The translations under genes and the position numbers were made by a program. The notes beneath the pieces were generated by a model. It was not told where the DNA came from, did not search any database, and saw only the letters and a program-made list of their open reading frames with translations. Positions 47,670 to 56,132 of a stretch of 64,000 bases of DNA are shown here, one piece after another. Position 1 is the first letter of the stretch. Every line of letters begins with the position of its first letter. The DNA is from Vampirovibrio chlorellavorus (GTDB taxonomy: Bacteria; Cyanobacteriota; Vampirovibrionia; Vampirovibrionales; Vampirovibrionaceae), in assembly GCF_003149375.1 (NCBI RefSeq), contig NZ_QFWH01000003.1:186001-250000 (forward strand), in the 5' to 3' direction.

Positions 47670-48055
47670 GGTCTTGTTCACTCCCCTTTGTGTCGTGATC
47701 TCTTGCACAGGATGGACTTTATTTTCCGGTGTAGAGACTTTGGATGTGTTTTCCTCAACAGTCGTCAGGCACCAGAACCGGATACGCTCCGGGTATCTTG
47801 GGCAGGCGCTTCCTGTCAAGGCCCTCTTGCATTGGACAAAATAATATTGGACGAACTATCAGTTTACGATCTGGAAATTGTTCAGTTTGAATACCATCAT
47901 TATGCCTTAAATCGGGCTTGGCGAATAGCCCCAACCGGTTAGGTTCCGGCATTGCTTTTGGTGCATAATAGGCTTCTATAGCAACCAAAGCAGACATCAA
48001 AACAAACACCACAGTAAACACTAAAGTAAACAAGTCCAGGGAGGCACTTGCGACC

Positions 48056-48823
48056 ATGACTCAACCTGTATCCAGCCAGCAACAGGTAGTGCGCACGGAA
48101 TGGGTCACCATCCCGGTGGAAGGGCAGGGCATGCAGGCCTATTTGGCCCGCCCTCAGGGAGAAGGCCCCTGGCCCGCCGTAGTGGTGTTGATGGAGATTT
48201 TTGGCATCAACAGTCACATCCGGCAAGTGACTGAGCGCATTGCCGCTGAGGGCTATGTGGCTCTGGCCATTAATTACTATCATCGCACCACCGAGAATTT
48301 TGAGCTGGAATATACCGAAGCGGGCATGACCGTGGGCCGCCAGCACAAGGATCAAACCACCCGGCAAGGCATTCTGGAAGATCTGCGAGCCAGTGCGGCT
48401 TATCTGGGCCAGCAGCCTTTTGTGCGAAATCCGGAGCGGATGGCCAGCATCGGGTTTTGCTATGGGGGACACGTGGCTTGTATTGCCGCCACCCTGCCCC
48501 CGTTTGTCGCCAGTATTGCTTTTTACCCGGGTGGGGTCGCGTATAGCGCCCCCGGGGGTGGAAAACCCACCATTGAATACGCCCCGGACATGCACGGCCA
48601 GATTCTGTGCCTGTTTGGCAAAGAGGATCCCCTGATTCCGGTGGCCGAGACGCACCGGGTGGAAGCAGTTCTGCAACAGGCCCAGTGCCACTATGAAGTG
48701 ATTCGTTACGATGAGGCCGGTCACGGGTTCTTCTGCGATCAGCGGGCTGATTACCGCCCAGAAATTGCCGAGGATGCCTGGCGTCGGGTCAAGGCCTTGT
48801 TATCTCAGACCCTGAAGCACTAG
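48056..48823 (+). CDS. Dienelactone hydrolase family protein
   Basis: Alpha/beta hydrolase. The catalytic triad of the family is visible: Cys in GFCYGGH (nucleophile), Asp in FGKEDPLIP and His in DEAGHGFFCD. The Glu that pairs with the Cys at rest is in VVLMEIFG. The 255 residues are of normal length. GGGAGG lies 11 nt before ATG 48056. In most bacteria such enzymes are general esterases rather than true chlorocatechol-pathway enzymes. No aromatic-degradation genes are near, so the physiological substrate is unknown. Confidence 0.92.
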   Translation: MTQPVSSQQQVVRTEWVTIPVEGQGMQAYLARPQGEGPWPAVVVLMEIFGINSHIRQVTERIAAEGYVALAINYYHRTTENFELEYTEAGMTVGRQHKDQTTRQGILEDLRASAAYLGQQPFVRNPERMASIGFCYGGHVACIAATLPPFVASIAFYPGGVAYSAPGGGKPTIEYAPDMHGQILCLFGKEDPLIPVAETHRVEAVLQQAQCHYEVIRYDEAGHGFFCDQRADYRPEIAEDAWRRVKALLSQTLKH

Positions 48824-48837
48824 CGTTATTATTGAAT

Positions 48838-48984
48838 GGCGGGTATCCCTTTACCCTATTTTTCTAACTGTTTGAGTACAGCGAGTTAAAAAAACGTGGG
48901 CTTGGCAGCTTTGCCAAAAGAAATTCCACCGACTTGTCTGAGCGGCACGCAGTTTTAGAAACATGGGGTGAAGGGATACCCGCC
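48838..48984. repeat. 147-bp imperfect foldback element
   Basis: Outer arms GGCGGGTATCCCTTTACCC (48838-48856) and GGGTGAAGGGATACCCGCC (48966-48984) match 18 of 19. Inner arms (TTTCTAACTG and CAGTTTTAGAAA) extend the pairing. It fills the gap between the convergent hydrolase and GerMN genes and has no reading frame. It could be a MITE-like insertion or a very large terminator-like structure. Confidence 0.6.
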
Positions 48985-49001
48985 TAATTGTATGAGAGCG
49001 G

Positions 49002-49628
49002 CTATTCCAGCTCCAGGCCCTCGCCACCCACATAGGGGACGGGTTTGCCCTCAATGGCGATTTTCAGCCGATAACCGGGGTTGACGCTTTGCACGACCTT
49101 CTGGAGTTCCGTCACCCGGCCAATCATGCTGGTGGCTCCGCCGCCGGTGTTAAAGGTTTTCGATAAATTGACGGTCACCGTGTTCCCTTGCGTCCACAGG
49201 CCCAGCAAGCGGGTGCCCTTGGGAATCTCGCTTCCGGCTGTGGTTTTAAGGCCCTGTCCCAATTGACCTTGCAGCAAGTGGGTAATGGCCGCCTCCAATG
49301 AGCTGGTGGTGGCGGTGGCCGTCAGTCGGGGGGCCTGTACCGGAGTGGTCAGGGCCAGCTGAACCCGTAACGCGGGGCGAGCGGCTACCCCCAGATCATC
49401 GGGCGGATCTTTGATGATAGGTTCTGCCATGACCGGCTCTGCTTTGACCGTTTCCGCTTTGGCCACGGCCCAATCCTGAAGGATCAATGGCCGATGATGA
49501 GGGGCGAACTGCTGGACCATCCAGGTGGTGGCCAGCAGAACCAGCAAGCCCAGTAGCAAAATCAGCCACTCTGGTCGCAGGGGGAGGTACTGCTGATTTT
49601 TAATGGGGGGAAGGTAAAAGAGAGGCAT
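49002..49628 (-). CDS. GerMN-domain protein, membrane-anchored
   Basis: 208 residues from ATG 49628 with AAGGAG 7 nt upstream. A single N-terminal TM (LILLLGLLVLLATTWMV) is followed by a Pro/Glu/Ala-rich linker. The C-terminal GerMN domain shows IPKGTRLLGLWTQGNTVTVN, LSKTFNTGGGATSMIGRVT and YRLKIAIEGKPV. In Firmicutes this domain occurs in spore-germination protein GerM. In Cyanobacteria and others it appears in non-sporulating cells, probably in envelope remodelling. No peptidoglycan enzyme is fused here. Its role is unknown. Confidence 0.85.
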   Translation of the reverse strand: MPLFYLPPIKNQQYLPLRPEWLILLLGLLVLLATTWMVQQFAPHHRPLILQDWAVAKAETVKAEPVMAEPIIKDPPDDLGVAARPALRVQLALTTPVQAPRLTATATTSSLEAAITHLLQGQLGQGLKTTAGSEIPKGTRLLGLWTQGNTVTVNLSKTFNTGGGATSMIGRVTELQKVVQSVNPGYRLKIAIEGKPVPYVGGEGLELE

Positions 49629-49786
49629 GGCGAATCTCCTTTCGGACGGTCTGGTGTCTCACGATGTCCTCAGTTTAATTCTTCTCGCCGGTCAAATCAT
49701 GAGCCATTCAGCGAAGAAGGATCTGGGCCATTTGGCTATCAGCCATAGCGTTCAACCGGCAAACCCAACGAATAAGCTGAAAGTTT

Positions 49787-49821
49787 AAATGCCCGGACAG
49801 GCAGGGAAAGTCCGGGCATTT
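49787..49821 (-). terminator. Terminator hairpin after D-lactate dehydrogenase gene
   Basis: A 12-bp perfect stem AAATGCCCGGAC/GTCCGGGCATTT (49787-49798, 49810-49821) is followed on the minus strand by TTTAAACTTT. It is 42 bp past the stop of the dehydrogenase gene. Confidence 0.7.
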
Positions 49822-49862
49822 GCGCTTTTTGGAGGCGTTTTTCAGGTGTCTCTGGCCAGTCT

Positions 49863-50891
49863 TTAGGAACGGGCCGCAGGCACCTTCAGTTCCCCGGGTA
49901 CGGGTAGCACCTGATTGGGGCAGGCCTCTCCCCGTTCCACCTGGCTGATGTTGCTGAGGGTGGTCTGGGCGATGTTGGCCATGGCCTCCTGGGTGAAAAA
50001 GGCCTGATGCCCGGTAATCAGCACGTTGGGGAAGGTCATCAGCCGGGCGAACACATCGTCTTCCATGCACTTGTCCGAAAGATCCTCGAAGAAGATATCG
50101 GCCTCTTCCTCGTACACATCCAGCCCCAGGTAGCCCACCTTACCGGCTTTCAATCCCCGGATGATGGCCTGGGTATCGATGATGCCGCCCCGACTGGTGT
50201 TGATGATCATGACCCCGTCTTTCATCTGGGACAAGGTTTCATCGTTGATCAGGTGATAGGTCTCTGGCGTGAGGGGGCAGTGCAGGCTGATGATATCGGA
50301 TTGCCGGAACACTTCTGGCAGGCTGACACACTGAATACCGTGTTCTTCAAACAGGATGTTGGGGGCCGGATCGTAGGCCAGCACCCGGCAGCCGAAGCCT
50401 TTCAGGATGTTGGCGGCCACCGTACCGATTTTTCCGGTGCCCACAATGCCCACAGTCTTGCCGTGCAGATCAAAGCCCAGCAGGCAATCCAGCTTGAAGT
50501 TGCCTTCCCGCACCCGGTTGTAGGCTTTGTGGAATTTACGGTTCAGGGTCAGGATCATGCCCACGGCGTGTTCGGCCACGGCATAGGGAGAGTAGGCCGG
50601 AACCCGCACCACGGTCAGTCCCAACTCCTGGGCCGCTTCCAGATCGACGTTGTTATACCCGGCGCAGCGCAGGGCCACCACTCGCACGCCATGCCCGGCC
50701 AGGGCCTGCAGCACCTCACGGTTCAGGGTGTCATTGGTGAACACGCACACGGCCTCATAGCCTGCGGCCAGTTGCTCGGTGGCACTGTCCAGATGCGGCT
50801 CGAAAAAAGTCAGCGCATGGCCTGCGGACTGGTTGGCCTCGGTTAAAAATTCCCGATCGTAAACCTTGGCGCTGAAAACGGCCATTTTCAT
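49863..50891 (-). CDS. ldhA: D-lactate dehydrogenase (LdhA-type 2-hydroxyacid dehydrogenase)
   Basis: NADH-dependent fermentative reduction of pyruvate to D-lactate, or a closely related 2-hydroxyacid reaction. ATG 50891 has AAGGAG 8 nt upstream. The dinucleotide-binding GTGKIGTVAANILKGFGCRV is present. So are the active-site residues: Arg in INTSRGGIIDTQAIIRGL, Glu in LGLDVYEEEADIFF and His in ITGHQAFFTQEAM. AYSPYAVAEHAVGMILTLNR and LRCAGYNNVDLEAAQELGL are typical of LdhA. 342 residues, normal length. It lies 33 bp after the Usp gene, in an operon with two small winged-helix-like genes. Confidence 0.93.
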   Translation of the reverse strand: MKMAVFSAKVYDREFLTEANQSAGHALTFFEPHLDSATEQLAAGYEAVCVFTNDTLNREVLQALAGHGVRVVALRCAGYNNVDLEAAQELGLTVVRVPAYSPYAVAEHAVGMILTLNRKFHKAYNRVREGNFKLDCLLGFDLHGKTVGIVGTGKIGTVAANILKGFGCRVLAYDPAPNILFEEHGIQCVSLPEVFRQSDIISLHCPLTPETYHLINDETLSQMKDGVMIINTSRGGIIDTQAIIRGLKAGKVGYLGLDVYEEEADIFFEDLSDKCMEDDVFARLMTFPNVLITGHQAFFTQEAMANIAQTTLSNISQVERGEACPNQVLPVPGELKVPAARS

Positions 50892-50924
50892 GGGGATAGC
50901 TCCTTGTAGACGGTTAAACTGCGT

Positions 50925-51380
50925 TTATAGAATGGTACCCGATTTCAGCATTTGTGGCAGCTTGGCGGGTACGGGCTCAAAATTGCGATGGATGGTCACC
51001 GGGCGCTGGCATTTTTCCATCACCGCAATGCTGACGCTGCCCAGCAGTAACTTGGTAAAGCCCGTGCGTCCGTGTGAGCCCAGCAACACCTGATCAGCCT
51101 CGATGTCCTCGGCGTAGTCGCAAATCAGGCTGATGGGATCGCCTTCCAGAAAAATGGCCTTTTCCACCTGGCAACCCAGAGACGTTAATAGCTCCCGGGC
51201 GGTCTTCAGGGCTTCCTGCACCCCGGGGATTTCATACTCCACCAGACTCACTTCGTTGTAGTTGACCGGTACCACGTACAGCAGGTAATACTGCGTATTG
51301 GTTTTGCTGAAGGTTTGGGCGGCCCAATACAGGGTGCGGGTGGAACAGTCGGAACCATCGATGGGTAACAAAATTTTCAT
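50925..51380 (-). CDS. Universal stress protein A family
   Basis: Cytoplasmic ATP-binding stress protein. 151 residues from ATG 51380 with AAGGAG 9 nt upstream. The start MKILLPIDGSDCSTRTLYWA is typical of UspA. The ATP-binding loop G-x2-G-x9-G-[ST] is present as GSHGRTGFTKLLLGSVS. The C-terminal extension (EPVPAKLPQMLKSGTIL) is a little longer than usual. The gene is between the winged-helix-like genes and ldhA on the same strand, which suggests induction together under low oxygen or energy. Confidence 0.93.
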   Translation of the reverse strand: MKILLPIDGSDCSTRTLYWAAQTFSKTNTQYYLLYVVPVNYNEVSLVEYEIPGVQEALKTARELLTSLGCQVEKAIFLEGDPISLICDYAEDIEADQVLLGSHGRTGFTKLLLGSVSIAVMEKCQRPVTIHRNFEPVPAKLPQMLKSGTIL

Positions 51381-51417
51381 GGTGGGGATCTCCTTCTCAC
51401 TCAGGGGTTACTTTAAC

Positions 51418-51723
51418 TTATGAATGCTCGTTGCGCCATACCTCCAGCGGGGTATCCAGACCGGTCAACCTGTAATCCAGCCCCTGATTGCGTAAAAAGC
51501 GAAGGGCGTCATGCATTTCCATATGAGAGCATTTGAAAAAGCCAGCCCACTGGCTGAGGGAGGGCAGCAGGCAGGACGTCTCTTTTTCAGACAGGCGTTG
51601 GGCAATGAGTTTGTATAAAAACCGGGCCCGGTGGTTATTGCGGTTGGTGTGCGTGGTCGGTGCCAGGTACGGGGGGAATTGCTCCAGCGGGAGCGCTTTT
51701 ACAGGTTGACTGGTTGATTCCAC
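51418..51723 (-). CDS. Small winged-helix-like protein, copy 2 of a tandem pair
   Basis: 101 residues from GTG 51723, with GGAGGG 8 nt upstream inside the end of the preceding gene. The only strong signal is shared with that gene: HDALRFLRNQGLDYRLTGLD aligns with LDALFELKKQGCQYRVYGLD. The region before it (LYKLIAQRLSEKETSCLLPS) resembles the N-terminal helices of a GntR-type winged helix, so a small DNA-binding regulator is possible. There is no ligand domain. Function is inference; the gene itself is supported by spacing and homology. Confidence 0.6.
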   Translation of the reverse strand: MESTSQPVKALPLEQFPPYLAPTTHTNRNNHRARFLYKLIAQRLSEKETSCLLPSLSQWAGFFKCSHMEMHDALRFLRNQGLDYRLTGLDTPLEVWRNEHS

Positions 51724-51727
51724 GGCG

Positions 51728-52189
51728 CTAACCCTCCACAATCAGGAGTTTGGGCTGGCGTTCTCCCGGGGCGTCCGCCACCACGTTTCCTGGAAGCGCT
51801 GCCTGTGGCCGCCCGGTCAGGGCCGGGGCGGGTCGGGGTGTTTTTGTTTTGGTCGGTTGATTTTGAGTGTGTTTCTCGGTTTCAGGGGTTGGGGTGAGCC
51901 ACAGCTGGATGTCGCCATCCAGCCCGTACACCCGGTACTGACAACCTTGCTTCTTGAGTTCAAACAGGGCGTCCAGCACATCCAGCACCCCACGGTCATA
52001 AACGGCGGCCAGGGTCAGGGCGCAAGGTAGCACCAGCGTCCGCGGGGTGCCGGTTCCCTCGGCCAGTAACTGCTGCTTCAGGTGCGCGGTGATTTGTGGG
52101 GCGCTGTCGATCCGGTCATCCAGCAGCACGGGTTGCCAGTTTTCTGTGGGGGCTTGGGGGGTGAGCTTTGTTTTGCGAACGACGGTCAT
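51728..52189 (-). CDS. Small winged-helix-like protein, copy 1 of a tandem pair
   Basis: 153 residues from ATG 52189; AAGGAGG lies 7 nt upstream. The first ~95 residues contain helices resembling a GntR-type winged helix (HLKQQLLAEGTGTPRTLVLP; LAAVYDRGVLDVLDALFEL). They end in the shared motif KKQGCQYRVYGLDGDIQLWL. The C-terminal ~60 residues are Pro/Thr/Lys-rich and disordered. It is the first gene of a four-gene operon (this gene, copy 2, Usp, ldhA) and may regulate it. Other readings, such as a protein-interaction module, cannot be excluded. Confidence 0.65.
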   Translation of the reverse strand: MTVVRKTKLTPQAPTENWQPVLLDDRIDSAPQITAHLKQQLLAEGTGTPRTLVLPCALTLAAVYDRGVLDVLDALFELKKQGCQYRVYGLDGDIQLWLTPTPETEKHTQNQPTKTKTPRPAPALTGRPQAALPGNVVADAPGERQPKLLIVEG

Positions 52190-52564
52190 AGTGCGCCTCC
52201 TTGATTATCCTTGTGGATTACGCTTGTGCTTTCAGTGTAGCGATTTTCGGCGGGGTCCGAATTGCCCGTTCTGCGAAGGCTGGAATCAGCCGTTTTACCG
52301 ATAGCCGAATGCCTGATTTTAGCCCCATGACAATATGAGATTTTTAGAATGTGTTAACCCCAAAGGATGCCAACACAACAAACCCGCTTGGGGGTTCAGC
52401 ATTTATCTTTCAACGGATTTCAAACTCACCCCGATCTTTCAAACACGGAATTCTCTTTGGCCGGTGTTCGGGCTAACTCCTTGGACGCTGGCCATTTTTA
52501 TCGCTTTCGGTTGGGGAAGCCGGTTCACTTCCAGGTTTCAAAAAAAGATGAAGGAGAGAACACC

Positions 52565-53071
52565 ATGACGCCCAGCGCCAAATCCATCATGAACTCGCAG
52601 GTTATCACCGCCCGTCCGGATATGACGTGTGATGAGGTGCAGCAGTTGCTGACCATCAATAAAATCAGCGGGGCCCCGGTGGTGGATCGGGAAGGTCGGC
52701 TGGTTGGGGTGATTAGCGTCAGTGATATTCTGGCCAGCGGTTTGAATATGGGCGTGTCCACTTCCGTGGAACAGGCCTTGCTGGATCGCCTGTTGGCGGA
52801 GGAGGGCTTTCATCTGGAAGGCATTGCCGAAGGCTTTGTCTCTGACTTCATGACCCGGGATGTGGTGCGGGCCTTCCCGGACACCAGCGCGCATCGTCTG
52901 GCGGAGTTAATGCTGCATCATCGGGTGCATCGGGTTATCATTGTGGAAGCGCATACCAATCAGGTCAAAGGCATTGTGACCTCTTTCGACTTGCTCAAAG
53001 TGCTGAAAGAAGCGCCCAGATCCTGTGGCGGTCATGCGCCCAATCAGTGTAAAAGCCTGGTATCCGCATGA
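52565..53071 (+). CDS. CBS-domain-pair protein
   Basis: Probable adenine-nucleotide sensor. ATG 52565 follows GAAGGAGAG; 168 residues. CBS motif 1 is MNSQVITARPDMTCDEVQQL ... ISGAPVVDREGRLVGVISVS, and CBS motif 2 is FMTRDVVRAFPDTSAHRLAE ... VHRVIIVEAHTNQVKGIVTS. No enzyme domain is attached, so it is a stand-alone Bateman module. Its stop overlaps the start of the histidine kinase gene (ATGA), so it probably tunes that kinase or is co-made with it. Confidence 0.9.
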   Translation: MTPSAKSIMNSQVITARPDMTCDEVQQLLTINKISGAPVVDREGRLVGVISVSDILASGLNMGVSTSVEQALLDRLLAEEGFHLEGIAEGFVSDFMTRDVVRAFPDTSAHRLAELMLHHRVHRVIIVEAHTNQVKGIVTSFDLLKVLKEAPRSCGGHAPNQCKSLVSA

Positions 53072-54360
53072 AGCAACCCCGGTCCTCTTCCAGACAATCT
53101 TCACCGGTTCCCGCCGCTGCCGCCGATCGGTCGGAGGGGGCTGGACTGGTTGAGCCCTTGCCGGATTCTCCCTTGCCGGACTCTCCCCAGTCCCTGCTCA
53201 AGCAGTTGGGTGATTTCAAATTCGCGCTGGATGAGGCGGCCATTGTGGCCATTACCGATGCCCAGGGGCGTATTACTTACGTCAACGACACCTTTTGCAA
53301 AATTTCCCGGTACCCACGGGAGCAATTGCTGGGTCAGACCCATCGCATCATCAATTCGGGGTACCATCCCCGCTCGTTTTTTCGGGAGATGTGGCAGACC
53401 ATCAGCAAGGGGAACGTGTGGAAGGGAGAGGTCAAGAACCGGGCCCAGGATGGCACGTATTACTGGGTGGATACCACCATTGTGCCGTTCATGGATGAGG
53501 CCAACGGCAAGCCGGTTCAGTTCATTGCCATCCGCAAGGACATTACTTACCTCAAGCGCATTGAAGGCGAATTGCGCCTGTTGAACGAGGAACTGGAAAA
53601 ACGGGTAGCCCTGCGCACCGGGGAGCTGGAAGCGACCATTGCCCAGCTTCAGGAAAGTGAGCGGTTGCGGGAAACCTTTGTGTCCGCCCTGACCCATGAC
53701 CTGCGGACGCCCTTGGTGGCCGAGCGCCGGGCCCTGGAACTGATGGACGCCCAACGGGACAAATTGCCGGAGAAGCTGGCCCCCCTCACCCAGCACCTGA
53801 TCCGCAACAACGAGGATTTGCTGGCCCTGGTCAACAAGTTGCTGGAAACCTATCAGTACGAATCCGGGCGAGTGCGCTTGCTGCTGGAGTCGATTGCGCT
53901 GGCCGAACTGGTTCAGGGCAGTGTGGACAAGCTCCAGCCGCTGGCTCACAGCAAGGGCATTACGCTCTCGGTTGATATCCCCCCGATGCTTCCGTCCGTG
54001 CCGGGCGATCCGCATCAGTTGCAACGGGTGTTGGTGAACTTAATTGGCAACGCCCTGGAAAACGTGCAGGCTGGCGGCTGGGTTCGGGTTGCCGCCGCTT
54101 TGGATGACGAGACGGCCCTGCGGCTGGATGTGGTCGACAATGGCCCGGGTATTCCGCCGGAGGTCTTGCCGCATTTGTTTGACCGGTATTTTCTGGTGCA
54201 GCAGACCCGAAAAAAAATTGGTTCCGGTTTGGGGCTGTCTATCTGTAAAATGATTGTGGAACTGCATGGGGGCCGCATTACTGTTGACAGCACGGTGGGT
54301 GAAGGCTCTCGATTTTGTATCGTCTTGCCCCTGAAACCCATACCCATCCCTAATTCTTAA
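53068..54360 (+). CDS. PAS-domain sensor histidine kinase, soluble
   Basis: 430 residues, translationally coupled to the CBS gene. A Pro/Ser-rich start is followed by one PAS domain with a PAC motif (IVAITDAQGRITYVNDTFCK; AIRKDITYLKRIEGE). A coiled coil leads to the kinase core: H-box VSALTHDLRTPLV (phosphorylated His), N-box LVNLIGNALENV, G1 VVDNGPGIPPEV and G2 GSGLGLSICKMI. There is no transmembrane segment, so the signal is cytosolic, possibly a redox or small-ligand cue sensed by PAS. The response regulator gene follows 49 bp downstream and is the likely partner. Confidence 0.95.
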   Translation: MKQPRSSSRQSSPVPAAAADRSEGAGLVEPLPDSPLPDSPQSLLKQLGDFKFALDEAAIVAITDAQGRITYVNDTFCKISRYPREQLLGQTHRIINSGYHPRSFFREMWQTISKGNVWKGEVKNRAQDGTYYWVDTTIVPFMDEANGKPVQFIAIRKDITYLKRIEGELRLLNEELEKRVALRTGELEATIAQLQESERLRETFVSALTHDLRTPLVAERRALELMDAQRDKLPEKLAPLTQHLIRNNEDLLALVNKLLETYQYESGRVRLLLESIALAELVQGSVDKLQPLAHSKGITLSVDIPPMLPSVPGDPHQLQRVLVNLIGNALENVQAGGWVRVAAALDDETALRLDVVDNGPGIPPEVLPHLFDRYFLVQQTRKKIGSGLGLSICKMIVELHGGRITVDSTVGEGSRFCIVLPLKPIPIPNS

Positions 54361-54409
54361 TACCCAATGCCCCCACCTTCCTCCCCTTGAATGACTTTGC
54401 GGAGACCCT

Positions 54410-55129
54410 ATGAATCCCCCATCCCTGACCCGCCCTGCCCAGGTTTTAATTGTGGAAGATCACGAGCTGGCCCGCTTTGGCCTGAGCATGGCTCTGGCTG
54501 AAAAAGAGGGGCTGGAAATTGTGGGCGAAGCGGAAAACGGACAACAGGGCGTGGATCTGGCTTTGGATAAAAAGCCCGATTTAATTTTGATGGACATTGG
54601 CATGCCGGTAATGGACGGCATTACGGCCACCCTCAAAATCAAGGAAGCCTTGCCGGAAATTAAAGTGCTGATGCTGACCTCCATTCAGAATCACGAGGAA
54701 GTGCTGGCCTCCATGGCCGCCGGGGCCGATGCCTACTGCATGAAAGACATCAAGATGGATCGGCTGTATCAGGTCATTCAAATGGTGCTGGATGGCGCTA
54801 TCTGGCTGGACCCGGCCATTGCCCGCATGGTCATGCAAACCCTGCCGGTGGGCATGGCCGTGGCGATGGAGCCGTCAGCCGAAGCCGGTCTGGAGGCGGG
54901 GGATGGTAAGAAGGCTCAGGGGCGGGTGCGTTACAACGCGGAACTGACCGAGCGGGAGCTGGAAGTGCTGAAGTGTATTGTGGACGGCAAAAGCAACAAG
55001 GAAATCGCCCTGAGTTTGCAGGTGTCCGCCCATACGGCCAAGGCCCACGTGGCCAGCATTATTCAAAAATTATCGGTGGATGATCGCACTCAGGTGGCGG
55101 TCAAAGCCCTGCGGGAAGGGCTGGTTTAA
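54410..55129 (+). CDS. NarL/FixJ-type response regulator
   Basis: Partner of the preceding kinase. The receiver has VLIVEDHELARFGLSMAL, the phospho-Asp in LILMDIGMPVMDG, a Thr switch in MLTS and YCMKD. The output LuxR-type HTH is canonical: LTERELEVLKCIVDGKSNKE, then IALSLQVSAHTAKAHVASII and KLSVDDRTQVAVKAL. 239 residues, GGAGA upstream. A 30-residue Ala/Gly linker separates the domains. Related to the regulator at 44519. Confidence 0.95.
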   Translation: MNPPSLTRPAQVLIVEDHELARFGLSMALAEKEGLEIVGEAENGQQGVDLALDKKPDLILMDIGMPVMDGITATLKIKEALPEIKVLMLTSIQNHEEVLASMAAGADAYCMKDIKMDRLYQVIQMVLDGAIWLDPAIARMVMQTLPVGMAVAMEPSAEAGLEAGDGKKAQGRVRYNAELTERELEVLKCIVDGKSNKEIALSLQVSAHTAKAHVASIIQKLSVDDRTQVAVKALREGLV

Positions 55130-55173
55130 CCGCCGGAACGCGCTGGCACTCTGAGTCTGATTCGGGGAGCTGT

Positions 55174-55989
55174 TCAGTGCTTCCCGCTGCCAGTTGGTTG
55201 CAGGAACAGCAGGCTGCTGCCCAACGTGGAAAAACGATCCCCGGGGGTGGCCCGTGTGGCTTGTTTCAGGCGAGCGCTGACAATCCCAATCACTTCCCCC
55301 CGGACGTTGAGGATGGGCCCGCCACTGTGCCCCGCTGGCAAGTTCAGGGACAAGCGCAGCAGCACCCACTGGTTGGGCTGCCATAGTACCTCCTCAATGC
55401 GATTTTCATAAATCAGGCCCTGAATGGCCGGATGCGCGTGCAGGCCCAGCACCCACACGGATTCGTGTCGGTTTGGCAAACTGGAGGCCAGAGGCAGGCA
55501 GGGGTAATCTCCCTTGGGCAATTGCAGGACAGCCACATCGGCTTGCGGATACAGCATCAGCAAGCGGGCCGGTAAGGCTTCTCGACCGGAGAGGTAGATG
55601 GTGACAGGGCCATTGGCTTCGACAATATGGGCGGCGGTGATCAGGGTTCCGGTGTGGCTGATGAGGACGCCGCTGCCCACTGCTGTTCCGCTCTGAACCA
55701 GGGCCACGGGTTCGCTCAGGGCGGCCAGACTGGTGATATCTTTTGAGGCGGGATTGGCGCAGTTCATATTGACCATCGGGGGGCCTGCCTTGTGTGGAAG
55801 ATGATGCGGGCGGGCCACCGACCGGCTGCCGGATGCGTCCAGCAGACACAGGGTTAAGGCTACCGAAAGCAGGCTATTGCCCAAGTAGGGATGCTGTCTG
55901 ACCCACCCGGTGAACTCCGCTTTGGGCCTGACCGGGCACGCCATATTGCTTCGATGGTAATGACGCTGGTTGAGAAACCACAATGTCAT
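55174..55989 (-). CDS. Trypsin-like serine protease, membrane-anchored, DegP-like
   Basis: ATG 55989 with GGAG 7 nt upstream gives 271 residues. A hydrophobic segment (NSLLSVALTLCLLDASGS) acts as signal or anchor. The protease domain shows His in GSGVLISHTGTLITAAHIV, Asp in YPQADVAVLQLPKG and Ser in PAGHSGGPILNVRGEVIGIV. The nucleophile context is G-H-S-G-G-P rather than the more common G-N/D-S-G-G-P, but the triad is complete. No PDZ domain follows. It is probably a periplasmic or outer-leaflet protease. Convergent with the response regulator gene. Confidence 0.85.
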   Translation of the reverse strand: MTLWFLNQRHYHRSNMACPVRPKAEFTGWVRQHPYLGNSLLSVALTLCLLDASGSRSVARPHHLPHKAGPPMVNMNCANPASKDITSLAALSEPVALVQSGTAVGSGVLISHTGTLITAAHIVEANGPVTIYLSGREALPARLLMLYPQADVAVLQLPKGDYPCLPLASSLPNRHESVWVLGLHAHPAIQGLIYENRIEEVLWQPNQWVLLRLSLNLPAGHSGGPILNVRGEVIGIVSARLKQATRATPGDRFSTLGSSLLFLQPTGSGKH

Positions 55990-56132
55990 GGTAATGCTCC
56001 AGGGCCCTGTAAGAGGTAGCATACGCCTTTTCCGGCGACTTCGCATTGGACGGGTGGTGAGTCGAATTCAGCATTAATAACATTGAATCAAATCGAAGGC
56101 AGCCTGACCTGTATTTTTGTTTTCGCCCGGAT

